Below, in pieces: positions 17,383 to 25,620 of a DNA stretch of 64,000 nt. Origin of the DNA: Nibribacter roseus (GTDB taxonomy: Bacteria > Bacteroidota > Bacteroidia > Cytophagales > Hymenobacteraceae); NCBI RefSeq assembly GCF_042662225.1, contig NZ_JBHSYQ010000016.1, positions 1 through 64,000 of the forward strand. The letters run 5' to 3'. Below the pieces are notes generated by a model, which worked only from the letters and a program-made list of their open reading frames with translations, was not told the DNA's origin and made no database searches. A program made the position numbers and the translations under genes. Each line of letters opens with the position of its first letter. Position 1 is the stretch's first letter.

Positions 17383-18267
17383 TTACAGTTTAGGTAAAAT
17401 AGGAGCGGCCGCTTCTTTTATACGCTGTTTCAGGCTTTCAGAGGCTGGTGCCAATGGTAACCTGACATAGGGGCTACAGATTCCTAAAGACTCTAAAATC
17501 AATTTGATGCCGACAGGGTTAGACTCCTCGTACATGAGAGGGTTAACTTTCAGAAATGATCTTTGCAGGGCAGCGGCCTCTTTGAAATTACCATCCAGCG
17601 CCAGGCGGGTCATGCGGCTGAACCTTTCTGGAAAAGCGTTGCCTAACACCGTTACTATTCCATCGCCGCCTACTGAAATTAATGGAACAGTGGTCATGTC
17701 ATCACCACTAATTACCAGAAATCCTTCAGGACGACCCTCTATGATGGCCATATACTGCTCCAGGTTTCCGCAGGCATCTTTTGTGCCCAAAATATTAGGG
17801 TGTTGCGCCAACCTAAGAGTAGTGGCAGCACTCATATTGATACCAGTTCTTCCAGGAACATTGTAAAGCATGACAGGTACTGGTGAAACGTCGGCTATGG
17901 CAGAGTAATGGAGGAATATGCCCTCCTGAGAAGGCTTGTTGTAGTAGGGGCAAACAGAAAGAACAGCTGAAACTCCGTCAAAGTCCAAGGTTTTCATCCA
18001 ATCCAACACATACTGGGTATCATTTGCACCAAGGCCGTACACCAATGGCTTTCTTCCTGCTATACGCTCTTTCGCAAAAGCCAGTAACTCTGTTCTTTCA
18101 TAAGGAGTAGTGGTAACCGACTCTCCGGTGGTGCCATTTACAATTAAGTAGTCTACTCCGTTTGAAATGGTATAATCAATCAGGCGGCCAAAAGCCTCAA
18201 AATCAACTGAAAAATCTTCTTTAAAAGGAGTAACCAATGCTACCCCAGTTCCTCTCAATTCTTGCAT
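17383..18267 (-). CDS. dapA: 4-hydroxy-tetrahydrodipicolinate synthase
   Basis: Condenses pyruvate with aspartate semialdehyde in the lysine/diaminopimelate pathway. ATG 18267 (MQELRGTGVALVTPF) is preferred over an upstream extension; the 294-aa product matches the family. Substrate-site GTTGES (about 46-51), the Tyr region LYNVPGRTG (about 133-141) and the Schiff-base lysine in GTKDACGN (Lys near 164) are intact. The exported hydrolase follows at once on the same strand. Confidence 0.95.
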   Translation of the reverse strand: MQELRGTGVALVTPFKEDFSVDFEAFGRLIDYTISNGVDYLIVNGTTGESVTTTPYERTELLAFAKERIAGRKPLVYGLGANDTQYVLDWMKTLDFDGVSAVLSVCPYYNKPSQEGIFLHYSAIADVSPVPVMLYNVPGRTGINMSAATTLRLAQHPNILGTKDACGNLEQYMAIIEGRPEGFLVISGDDMTTVPLISVGGDGIVTVLGNAFPERFSRMTRLALDGNFKEAAALQRSFLKVNPLMYEESNPVGIKLILESLGICSPYVRLPLAPASESLKQRIKEAAAPILPKL

Positions 18268-18386
18268 AGATAGGGTTGTGCGTAAGTAATTTACAGGCCA
18301 AAGATACAGAAACACCCACTAAAAAAGAGGCTAATAGCTGCAAGGCCTGTTATTAAATATATTTACAAACCCTCTTTTTAAACTCT

Positions 18387-18425
18387 TTTAGGCGCTTCAG
18401 TTCTACTTATTACCTAAAACAGAGG
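18387..18425. repeat. Degenerate copy of the dispersed repeat
   Basis: TTTTAGGCGCTTCAGTTC, then ACCTAAAACAGAGGC. Only the ends resemble the family, so the assignment is weak. The gap between dapA and the LytTR gene holds nothing else. Confidence 0.35.
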
Positions 18426-18467
18426 CAAATGTTTTGATGCATGATAGCAGCTGAACTTGCTGAGGTA

Positions 18468-19205
18468 CTAAAGGTTTTTACTCTCCACCCATTTCATAAA
18501 CTCCTCACGGTAACTGTCGCCCACAGGTATCTCCAAGTCTTTTATTTTAATTCGGCTTTTCTCTATAGCTTCTATGTGCGGCAATGATACAATATAAGAT
18601 CTGTGTACCCTCGCAAACTCATGGTGGGGCAGTTTCTCCATGATTTTGTTCATAGATAACAAGGTGATAATCTTACGGGAAACAGTGTGCAATATTACGT
18701 AATCCTTTAAGCCTTCTATGAACAGTATGTCCTTCAGGTTTACCCTAATAGTTTTGTAGTCTGCCTTGACAAAAATAAAATCTTCGTTTTCAGAATTTTG
18801 AACAGGCATACTAGAAACAGGAGCTGGGGCGGCATGCTGCTGCTGCAACTGTGCCCGCTCATATACTTTGTTCACAGCCTTCAGAAATCGGTCAAAAGGA
18901 ATGGGTTTTAGCAAATAGTCAACGGCATCAAGCGTGAAGCCATCTAAGGCGTACTGCGGGTATGCGGTTGTGAAAATGATGGCAGGGCGGTGTGAGAGTG
19001 ACTGCACAAACTGTACCCCAGTTAGTTCGGGCATTTCTATGTCCAGAAATAAGAGATCAACAGGTTCGGTTTGCAAAACAGACATGGCCTCTAAGGCACT
19101 GGCGCAGGTCTTTACCAGTTTCAGAAACGGAATTTTACCTATGTAGGAGCGCATTAAATCTAAAGCGAGCGGCTCATCATCAACGGCAAGGCAGGTCAGT
19201 TGCAT
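18468..19205 (-). CDS. LytTR-family response regulator
   Basis: Transcription regulator of 245 aa with an N-terminal receiver domain (acidic pair VDDEP at 8-12, phospho-acceptor in LLFLDIEMPELTG near Asp55, KPI lysine near 103) and a C-terminal LytTR DNA-binding domain (from about 145, ending MKWVESKNL). The sensor kinase gene lies 12 bp upstream on the same strand. The system is divergent from an ABC-2 exporter, which is a likely target. Confidence 0.92.
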   Translation of the reverse strand: MQLTCLAVDDEPLALDLMRSYIGKIPFLKLVKTCASALEAMSVLQTEPVDLLFLDIEMPELTGVQFVQSLSHRPAIIFTTAYPQYALDGFTLDAVDYLLKPIPFDRFLKAVNKVYERAQLQQQHAAPAPVSSMPVQNSENEDFIFVKADYKTIRVNLKDILFIEGLKDYVILHTVSRKIITLLSMNKIMEKLPHHEFARVHRSYIVSLPHIEAIEKSRIKIKDLEIPVGDSYREEFMKWVESKNL

Positions 19206-19217
19206 TGGGAGTTTGAG

Positions 19218-20267
19218 TTAAGAAAGTTTAGTCAGAACCAGCGTTGTTTCAAATTGGGCTCCGTTGGCCTCTGTTTTCAATGAAAACCCGTTTGGGTACA
19301 GCAACTCCAAACGCCGGCGCAGGTTCTGCAAACCAATTCCTCCGTAGGCGTTTTTCTTGGCGTTAGGCTTTATGGTATTGTCGGTGGTGAACGTTAGCTG
19401 GTTTTGTTCTATGGCCAATCTTAATTGCATTGGTGCGGTGGTGAGGCCATGCTTGAACATATTTTCCACCAGCGGCATCAGGAGCATTGGGGGCAATTGT
19501 ACTTGAGAGACATTGCCGTACACCTCCAACGTCAGCAGTTCAGGATTGGGCAATCGCAGGCGGTGCAAATCAAGCAGGTGTTGCAGGTGCTCCAACTCTT
19601 TTTCTAGCGGCACTTGGGCGGTGTTGGTTTCATACAGTTGGTACCGCAGCAGCAGCGAGAGCTTCATAATGGCATCTGGCGTACTGGCGGAATTCTGGTA
19701 GGCCAGGGAATAGATGTTGTTAAGGGTATTGAACAGGAAATGCGGATTCACCTGAGATTTGAGCAGTTCCAATTCAGTGGTGGTATGCTGTAATTCCAGC
19801 TCTTTTCTTCGGCGCTCATTACGCAAAAAGTCACCAGTCACTTTCAGGGCTGAACTCAGGAAGATGTTCATAACGCCGGTAAGGGCCACTTGCAGCATGA
19901 TGTGCTGGAAAGAAATTATTCTAGGGTATCTCTTTAGCTGTTCAGCCATTTTGGGCACCTCCATAGCCATAGCTTCTTTTAACCAAATTTCTATTGGAGC
20001 CCGGGTAGCCGCATACACAGCCAACGTGGCAATAACAACAAAAGCATACCAAAGCACCCGGTCTTTCGCTAATATTTTGGGCACCAGCACAAACCAATTG
20101 AGGTAAAAAAGACCAATATGGAAGAGAACGGTCTGGGTAACGTCCATGGCCAGCCAGCGCACCGGTATAAAATTAGACTCGCGCATGCCGAAATGAATCC
20201 AGAGCGATAGGCCCAATAACCCCAGCCACAATAAGATATGCAGCAACAGCGGAAGGTGTTTCTTCAT
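19218..20267 (-). CDS. LytS/YehU-type sensor histidine kinase
   Basis: Inner-membrane kinase of the His_kinase (PF06580) group, 349 aa from ATG 20267. Four hydrophobic segments fill about residues 5-140; a short coiled region precedes the phospho-acceptor box SQVNPHFLFNTLNNIY. The N-box is PLVENMFKHGL and the G-box GGIGLQNLRRRL. There is no extracellular sensor domain. Pairs with the LytTR regulator downstream. Confidence 0.92.
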   Translation of the reverse strand: MKKHLPLLLHILLWLGLLGLSLWIHFGMRESNFIPVRWLAMDVTQTVLFHIGLFYLNWFVLVPKILAKDRVLWYAFVVIATLAVYAATRAPIEIWLKEAMAMEVPKMAEQLKRYPRIISFQHIMLQVALTGVMNIFLSSALKVTGDFLRNERRRKELELQHTTTELELLKSQVNPHFLFNTLNNIYSLAYQNSASTPDAIMKLSLLLRYQLYETNTAQVPLEKELEHLQHLLDLHRLRLPNPELLTLEVYGNVSQVQLPPMLLMPLVENMFKHGLTTAPMQLRLAIEQNQLTFTTDNTIKPNAKKNAYGGIGLQNLRRRLELLYPNGFSLKTEANGAQFETTLVLTKLS

Positions 20268-20476
20268 TGTTTTTCCCAAATCAGACCAAAACTACATAAT
20301 CAGCCAAGCTTTCAATATTCTTTCTGTAGGTTTTAGACAAACGGCAATAATATGTAGACGAATGGGTTGGTGGGGAAGAATAGTGGATTCGTCTAAGACT
20401 AGGGCGGATTGGTATAGTTGAGTTGCGTTTGGGCAAATAGCTCCCTTCATTTGAATCGTCAATTCTTCCGAATGCT

Positions 20477-21433
20477 ATGCAAGACTTCCTTATACAAACC
20501 CAGCACCTGCGCTATTCATATGGCCGTCAGGAGATATTAAAAGGATTAGATCTGCAAATTCCTAAGGGAAGTATCTATGGATTTCTAGGGCCAAATGGCG
20601 CGGGGAAGACTACTACAATCCGATTACTGCTCGGGCTGTTGCACCCAACGGGCGGTGAGATCAAAGTATTTGGAAAGAGACTTCAGCAGAACAGGTTGGA
20701 AGTGCTACGGCAGGTGGGAGCGCTGATAGAAACCCCCAGTCTCTACAAACACCTGACCGCAAGGGAAAACCTGGAAGTCATGCGCAGGTTGCAAGGTATA
20801 GAGAAAAATCGGGTAGAGGAAGTGCTGGAAATTGTGCGGCTCTCCGCCGATGCTGACAGACTTGTCAAGCATTACTCACTGGGCATGTGTCAGCGGTTAG
20901 GAATTGCCCTGGCCCTGTTGCCAAACCCTGAACTGTTGATTTTAGATGAACCAACTAACGGTTTAGACCCTAGTGGAATACGGGAAATGCGGGAGCTCCT
21001 GAAAGACCTGAACCAACAGCATGGTAAAACCATTTTTTTATCTAGTCACTTGTTGAGCGAGATAGAAAAAACTGTCACCCATTTATCCATCATTCATGAG
21101 GGAAAAGTTGCGTTTGAGGGAGCCATTCAGGAGTTGCAGCAAGTGGCTATTCACGCAAACGTACTGGAAGTAGAAGTAACCAATACGCTGATGGCTAAAG
21201 AGGTTCTACTAAACAATGGTCTTGCGGTGGAGTCTTTGGGCGGCGATTGGTTACGGGTGGCGGTGCAAAACAAATCCGAATCTGCTGCGCTTAACCAACT
21301 GCTGGTGGAACAAGGTGTTTCTGTTACGGGGTTGGTTTTCGCTCAGCAAAGCTTAGAGGAACTGTTTTTGTCTATGACGGAGACTTCTCCAACTGTCGGT
21401 TCTATTTCTTCTTCCTCTCCAATTTTAGTTTAA
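20477..21433 (+). CDS. ABC transporter ATP-binding protein, BcrA-like
   Basis: ATPase of 318 aa of the ABC-2/drug-export class. Walker A GPNGAGKTT lies at about 38-46, the signature is YSLGMCQRLGIA, and Walker B LLILDEPTNGLDPSG follows; the C-terminal 90 residues resemble the regulatory extension of BcrA/NatA types. The permease gene starts 3 bp later. The divergent LytS/LytTR pair probably controls it, as for bacitracin- or lantibiotic-resistance exporters, although the substrate is unknown. Confidence 0.88.
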   Translation: MQDFLIQTQHLRYSYGRQEILKGLDLQIPKGSIYGFLGPNGAGKTTTIRLLLGLLHPTGGEIKVFGKRLQQNRLEVLRQVGALIETPSLYKHLTARENLEVMRRLQGIEKNRVEEVLEIVRLSADADRLVKHYSLGMCQRLGIALALLPNPELLILDEPTNGLDPSGIREMRELLKDLNQQHGKTIFLSSHLLSEIEKTVTHLSIIHEGKVAFEGAIQELQQVAIHANVLEVEVTNTLMAKEVLLNNGLAVESLGGDWLRVAVQNKSESAALNQLLVEQGVSVTGLVFAQQSLEELFLSMTETSPTVGSISSSSPILV

Positions 21434-21435
21434 CC

Positions 21436-22212
21436 ATGGAACTAGCTTACTCTTTTCTTGTTCGCGGATTTTCTGCCGAGGCACTTAAAATAAAACGTAC
21501 GTGGGCTTTGTGGCTTTCTTTGCTGGCGCCGCTTTCCGTGGTGAGCATGAATTTTTTGGTTTTCTTTTTTAGAGGAGACAAACTGCTGAAGCTGGGGGAA
21601 GATCCTTGGCCTTTGTGGGCTGGCAACAACTTCAACATTACCGGACAATTGCTCCTGCCACTATTTTTGACGCTTATTACCGCTCTGGTCAATGGCGCCG
21701 AACACAACTCCCACGGCTGGAAGCAACTGTACGCTTTGCCTTTGCCCAAGTGGAGTGTTTTCCTGAATAAATACCTGCTGCAATTAGGGCTGGTACTGTT
21801 GTCTTCTATCACTTTTATACTTGGTTTATTTGCTGCAGGCTACCTGTTGGGTGTGGTTAGACCTGATCTGGGCTTTTTGGAGTTCCACCACTTGCAAAGC
21901 GTTATTTTTGGTGCCCTCAGAATCTTCATTGGCTCTTTGTTTGTGTTTACGGCACAGTTCTACATTAGCTTCCGGTTTAAAAGCATAGCAATGAGCATTG
22001 GGTTAGGCATATTGTTCACTGTGGCTTTTTTGATTGGGGCACGTTGGGAGCACATTGGTTACTATCCGTACAGTTGGCCAGCTTTTTCAGCCATGGCTTT
22101 TTATGCAAAACAAACCTCGCTTTTTATTCCTGAAATGTGGTACAGCTTAGCTGGAAGCATAGTCTTATTGCTCATTGGCATCTGGGATTCAGCCCGCAGA
22201 CAGATTCTATAG
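21436..22212 (+). CDS. ABC-2 type permease
   Basis: Membrane subunit of 258 aa with about six hydrophobic segments: WALWLSLLAPLSVVSMNFLVFFF, LLLPLFLTLITALV, YLLQLGLVLLSSITFILGLFAAGYLLG and three more to the C-terminus. The loop GAEHNSHGWKQLYALPLPKW between segments 2 and 3 is typical of bacitracin/lantibiotic immunity permeases. Encoded directly behind its ATPase. Confidence 0.82.
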   Translation: MELAYSFLVRGFSAEALKIKRTWALWLSLLAPLSVVSMNFLVFFFRGDKLLKLGEDPWPLWAGNNFNITGQLLLPLFLTLITALVNGAEHNSHGWKQLYALPLPKWSVFLNKYLLQLGLVLLSSITFILGLFAAGYLLGVVRPDLGFLEFHHLQSVIFGALRIFIGSLFVFTAQFYISFRFKSIAMSIGLGILFTVAFLIGARWEHIGYYPYSWPAFSAMAFYAKQTSLFIPEMWYSLAGSIVLLLIGIWDSARRQIL

Positions 22213-22254
22213 TTTTTAGCTCATTAGTCTATAACAGATTTAAAATACAACGTC

Positions 22255-22443
22255 ATGAAAGTTCTATTCACATTATTGATTGGCATTTGTTTAGGTTGGC
22301 TTAACGCTCAGTGGGATGTAAAAGGGCAATTGGCTTTAGAGCAGCGCCAACTGGAATTAGAGCGGGATGCCATTTTCAAGGCAACAGTAGGTGAAATGGA
22401 GGAGAAGCTGGAGTTGCCTGAGAGTCTGCTACGGTTGTGGTAG
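22255..22443 (+). CDS. Small membrane-anchored protein, 62 aa
   Basis: Starts ATG 22255, 42 bp after the permease. An N-terminal hydrophobic segment (MKVLFTLLIGICLGWLNAQW) is followed by a charged, possibly helical part rich in E, L and Q. No family recognised. Position suggests it belongs to the exporter operon. The reading frame is short, but the start, the composition and the spacing look coding. Confidence 0.55.
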   Translation: MKVLFTLLIGICLGWLNAQWDVKGQLALEQRQLELERDAIFKATVGEMEEKLELPESLLRLW

Positions 22444-22612
22444 TAGTTTATTTAAGCTTACCTTTTACAATAATGCTGGACATTAAAGCAGGCAGCAGAA
22501 TAAGAACGTATTATTTCAATCTATTCAATATCCCTAAAAACAATTTGAACACTAGCTGGTTATACTATTGTTGATTTAGTAACAGTTTGGTTTTAGTTGT
22601 ATAAGTAAGTGA

Positions 22613-22642
22613 AGAAAAGCGAAGGCAACACCTTCGCTTTTC
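22613..22642. terminator. Bidirectional terminator
   Basis: Stem AGAAAAGCGAAGG / CCTTCGCTTTTCT with loop CAACA, between the exporter operon and ligA, which converge here. Confidence 0.8.
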
Positions 22643-22681
22643 TGTTTTCTATTCGTTTTATGAAAAGAAGGGCTAAAACAG
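22642..22681. repeat. Dispersed palindromic repeat, copy 9
   Basis: CTGTTTTCTATTCG, then TTTTATGAAAAGAAGGGC and TAAAACAG. It abuts the terminator hairpin. Confidence 0.6.
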
Positions 22682-22749
22682 CGATCTTATTAACAGAAAA
22701 AATCAGCTTATGCTTTAAGCCATTCATTGCCAACTCCTTTTGTTTAATG

Positions 22750-24801
22750 TTAGGAAATCATATTGTTAAACTCTTCTTCGCTTAAGATAGTGACGCCAAG
22801 GGTGGTGGCTTTTTCTAACTTGCTGGGGCCCATCTTGTCTCCGGCCACCAGGTAAGACAGTTTCTTAGAAATGGAACTGACCACTTTTCCTCCGTGGGCG
22901 GCAATAGTGTCTTGTAGTTCCTCCCTTGAGTACCCAGAGAAAACCCCTGAGACCACAAATGTCAATCCTTCTAATTTATTGCTCTGCGGCTCTACTACCT
23001 CTACTGCGCCTAAATCTAATTGCAGGCCGTGGGTGCGCAGGCGTTCTACTACGTGCACATTAGCCACATCATCAAAAAATTCCCGCACAGAGGCGGCAAT
23101 ACGTCCTCCAATTTCTGGAACGGCTATCAATTCTTCTTCCGTGGCGGCACGTAAAGCGTCAATATTCCGGAAGTGCTGCGCCAGCTTCTGCGCTACGGTA
23201 GCGCCAACAAACCTAATGCCCAAGGCGAACAGCACGCGATCAAACGGTACTTCTTTCGATTTTTCAATGGCGCTTAAGATGTTGTCTACCGTTTTCTGCT
23301 GAAACTTAACCTTTCGTGTTTTGCCAGTCTCTTCATCTGTATACACTTTCTCTAATCCGAATAAGGTGTCGTAGGTAAGGTCGTAAAGGTGGTCAGGACT
23401 GGTGACCAATCCACGTTCTGCCAGAAGCTCTATTTTACCCTCGCCCAAGCTCATGATGTTCATGGCCTTGCGGCTGATAAAATGTTCTAATTTTCCTTTT
23501 ACCTGCGGCGGGCAGCCCTTCTCATTCGGGCAGTAGTGGTTGGCTTCACCTTCTGTTCTCACTAATGGAGTGCTACAGGCAGGGCAGGTGGTAGGGTACG
23601 TAATAGCTTCCGCATTTTCTGGCCGCAGCTCCGTCTTTACTGCTGTTACCTTAGGTATAATCTCTCCACCTTTTTCTACTACCACATGGTCGTGGAGCAT
23701 AAGCCCTAGTCGCTCAATTTCATTGGCGTTGTGCAGTGAGGCACGTTTTACCGTAGTTCCAGCCAATAATACAGGTTTCATGATGGCTACAGGGGTCACG
23801 GCACCGGTACGGCCTACGTTGTACTCAATCTCCAAAAGTTCAGTAACTGCCTCGGCAGCTTTATACTTGTACGCCATGGCCCAACGAGGACTTTTGGCGG
23901 TGTAGCCCAGTTCTTCCTGTTGTGCATAAGAGTTTACTTTTACCACAATACCGTCCGTGGCAATGGGCAGTTCAAAACGTTTCGTTTCCCATTCATGAAT
24001 AAATTCCAGCACCTCGTCAATGGTGCGGCACACCCGCCAAGTAGGCGATACCTGCTGTCCCCACTTTTGCAAGGCTTCTAAACTTTGGGAATGGCTTTCA
24101 AACAAAACAGGCGTAGTCAATAAGCTGTAGGCAAACATGCTTAACCTTCTGCGCGCTACTTCTTTAGAGTCTTGTAGTTTAAGTGTTCCGGAAGTTGCAT
24201 TTCTTGGGTTGGCCATTAACGCTTCGCCAATTTCCTCCCGCTCTTTGTTCAGTTCCTCAAATACGTTGAATGGCATGAACACTTCCCCCCGAACCTCCAC
24301 CTCGGCCGGCACATCTTCTCCGTGCAGATGCAGCGGAATAGTTTTGATGGTACGTACATTGGCCGTAATGTCGTCGCCGCGGGTACCATCGCCGCGGGTG
24401 ACACCGGCGGTAAGGCCTCCGTTGGTGTAGGTGAGGCTGAGAGCCACCCCATCAAACTTAAGCTCACATACATACTCCACCTCGTCACCAGTTACTTTGC
24501 GCACCCGTTTGTCAAACTCCCGCACCTCGTCCTCTGAATAGGTGTTCCCCAAGGAAAGCATTGGGTATTTATGTTTCACCGTCGTGAAGTTTTTGGTGAT
24601 GGTGCCGCCCACCCGCTGCGTAGGAGAGTTCTCAGACCGAAACTGCGGATACTGCTCCTCCAGCTTCTGAAGCTCTAGCAGCATTTGGTCAAACTCATAA
24701 TCAGACACTTCAGAAGTGCTGTTCTGGTAATACTGGTAGTTGAGGTAGTTCAGGCGGTTTGTCAGCTCTAAAATTCGTTCTTGCGGGTTCTGCTCAGCCA
24801 T
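22750..24801 (-). CDS. ligA: NAD-dependent DNA ligase LigA
   Basis: Seals nicks in replication and repair using NAD. The 683-aa protein has all parts. They are the Ia domain, the adenylation site CELKFDG with Lys115, the oligonucleotide-binding domain, and a four-Cys zinc finger (CPAC...CPNEKGC, near 410-435). A helix-hairpin-helix region and a C-terminal BRCT domain (about 605-683, VVSGVFSGYSREEL) follow. Starts at ATG 24801, MAEQNPQERI. Lone gene. Confidence 0.97.
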   Translation of the reverse strand: MAEQNPQERILELTNRLNYLNYQYYQNSTSEVSDYEFDQMLLELQKLEEQYPQFRSENSPTQRVGGTITKNFTTVKHKYPMLSLGNTYSEDEVREFDKRVRKVTGDEVEYVCELKFDGVALSLTYTNGGLTAGVTRGDGTRGDDITANVRTIKTIPLHLHGEDVPAEVEVRGEVFMPFNVFEELNKEREEIGEALMANPRNATSGTLKLQDSKEVARRRLSMFAYSLLTTPVLFESHSQSLEALQKWGQQVSPTWRVCRTIDEVLEFIHEWETKRFELPIATDGIVVKVNSYAQQEELGYTAKSPRWAMAYKYKAAEAVTELLEIEYNVGRTGAVTPVAIMKPVLLAGTTVKRASLHNANEIERLGLMLHDHVVVEKGGEIIPKVTAVKTELRPENAEAITYPTTCPACSTPLVRTEGEANHYCPNEKGCPPQVKGKLEHFISRKAMNIMSLGEGKIELLAERGLVTSPDHLYDLTYDTLFGLEKVYTDEETGKTRKVKFQQKTVDNILSAIEKSKEVPFDRVLFALGIRFVGATVAQKLAQHFRNIDALRAATEEELIAVPEIGGRIAASVREFFDDVANVHVVERLRTHGLQLDLGAVEVVEPQSNKLEGLTFVVSGVFSGYSREELQDTIAAHGGKVVSSISKKLSYLVAGDKMGPSKLEKATTLGVTILSEEEFNNMIS

Positions 24802-24834
24802 GATGGGTGGTGTTTTATTCTTGAGGTAAAGGTA

Positions 24835-24871
24835 AAGCAGGATTTACAGGATTTAAATAATTTTCAGGATT
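24835..24871 (+). repeat. Left inverted repeat of the GxxExxY cassette
   Basis: Contains three CAGGATT words (AAGCAGGATTTACAGGATTT, then TTTTCAGGATT). One mismatch (A against G) to the right arm. Confidence 0.85.
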
Positions 24872-25051
24872 TGATTACTGAGCAAATTTTCAATGCTAAC
24901 CCAGAAAATAGAAGCTTGTGTGGTTACTGAATTGCGAAAAAAAATAAGCTTCTTGAAGTAAGAGGCAAATTAAAATTAAGGATTTAGCTCTAAAAGGTAT
25001 AGTAGGTGAATAAAAGAAAGCTAATGAACATTTAGCTACTTTATTTCATAC

Positions 25052-25423
25052 TTAGTGTTTGCGTGGGTATACTTTCTTGTATTGTAGACTGGTACTACCA
25101 AAATTAAGGAGGAGACCTAAAGGGAGTCCATAGGCTACTATATAGTTTTTAGTTTGAATCAAATGAACATCTTCTAGATTTTGAAGAGCCTTGAGTTCAA
25201 CTAAAATTTGTTCTTCTACCACAAAATCAGCTCTTCTTGTGCCAACTAATTGGTTTTGATAATAAATTGATTGCTCTTTCTCCCGCTCATACTGTAACTC
25301 TGCCTTTTGAAATTCAATAGCCAAGCATCTTTGGTAAATAACTTCCTGAAAACCTGTGCCTAATTCGTTATGAACCGCCATGGCACAGCCAATTATTTTA
25401 TAGGTGATTTCCTCTAAACCCAT
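25052..25423 (-). CDS. GxxExxY protein (PD-(D/E)XK-like)
   Basis: Protein of 123 aa in the GxxExxY family (TIGR04256 type). The name motif is visible as GFQEVIY near residue 24. A nuclease-like core follows: ADFVVEEQILVELKA near 64-78, where Asp and the E-x-K fit a PD-(D/E)XK arrangement, then NYIVAYGLPLGLLLNFGS. The family often occurs in many copies per genome and its function is unknown; nuclease activity is inferred from the fold. It is the only gene inside the 37-bp inverted repeats. Confidence 0.9.
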   Translation of the reverse strand: MGLEEITYKIIGCAMAVHNELGTGFQEVIYQRCLAIEFQKAELQYEREKEQSIYYQNQLVGTRRADFVVEEQILVELKALQNLEDVHLIQTKNYIVAYGLPLGLLLNFGSTSLQYKKVYPRKH

Positions 25424-25525
25424 GGTGAATTTTCTTTATCGACTCATCATGATATAGTCGCATACGTTTCATAACGTAAGTTTTATACGCCTTTTTTTCT
25501 TCAATCACAGTTCAAGAACATACTT

Positions 25526-25562
25526 AATCCTGAAAATTATCTAAATCCTGTAAATCCTGCTT
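25526..25562 (-). repeat. Right inverted repeat of the GxxExxY cassette
   Basis: Ends TAAATCCTGTAAATCCTGC then TT; reverse complement of the left arm except one base. Confidence 0.85.
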
Positions 25563-25620
25563 CTAACAGTATACAGCATTACCACGTAACCTTTAAAACA
25601 ACGATACTAACCTAATTGCC

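Larger units (their letters stand above)
22444..22749. other. Intergenic region with terminator and repeat
   Basis: No gene. It contains a bidirectional terminator and one copy of the dispersed repeat, described separately; the rest is AT-rich and featureless. Confidence 0.5.
24835..25562. mobile_element. GxxExxY cassette bounded by 37-bp inverted repeats
   Basis: A 728-bp unit: left arm 24835-24871 (starts AAGCAGGATTTACAGGATTT) and right arm 25526-25562, its reverse complement with 36 of 37 matching positions. It encloses a single gene, the GxxExxY protein. No clear target-site duplication was seen. The architecture resembles a small non-autonomous or uncharacterised mobile cassette; no transposase lies inside. 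Confidence 0.6.

Noticed and set aside
24835..25562. Classical insertion sequence
   Set aside because: No transposase, no target-site duplication seen; only the GxxExxY gene lies between the arms.
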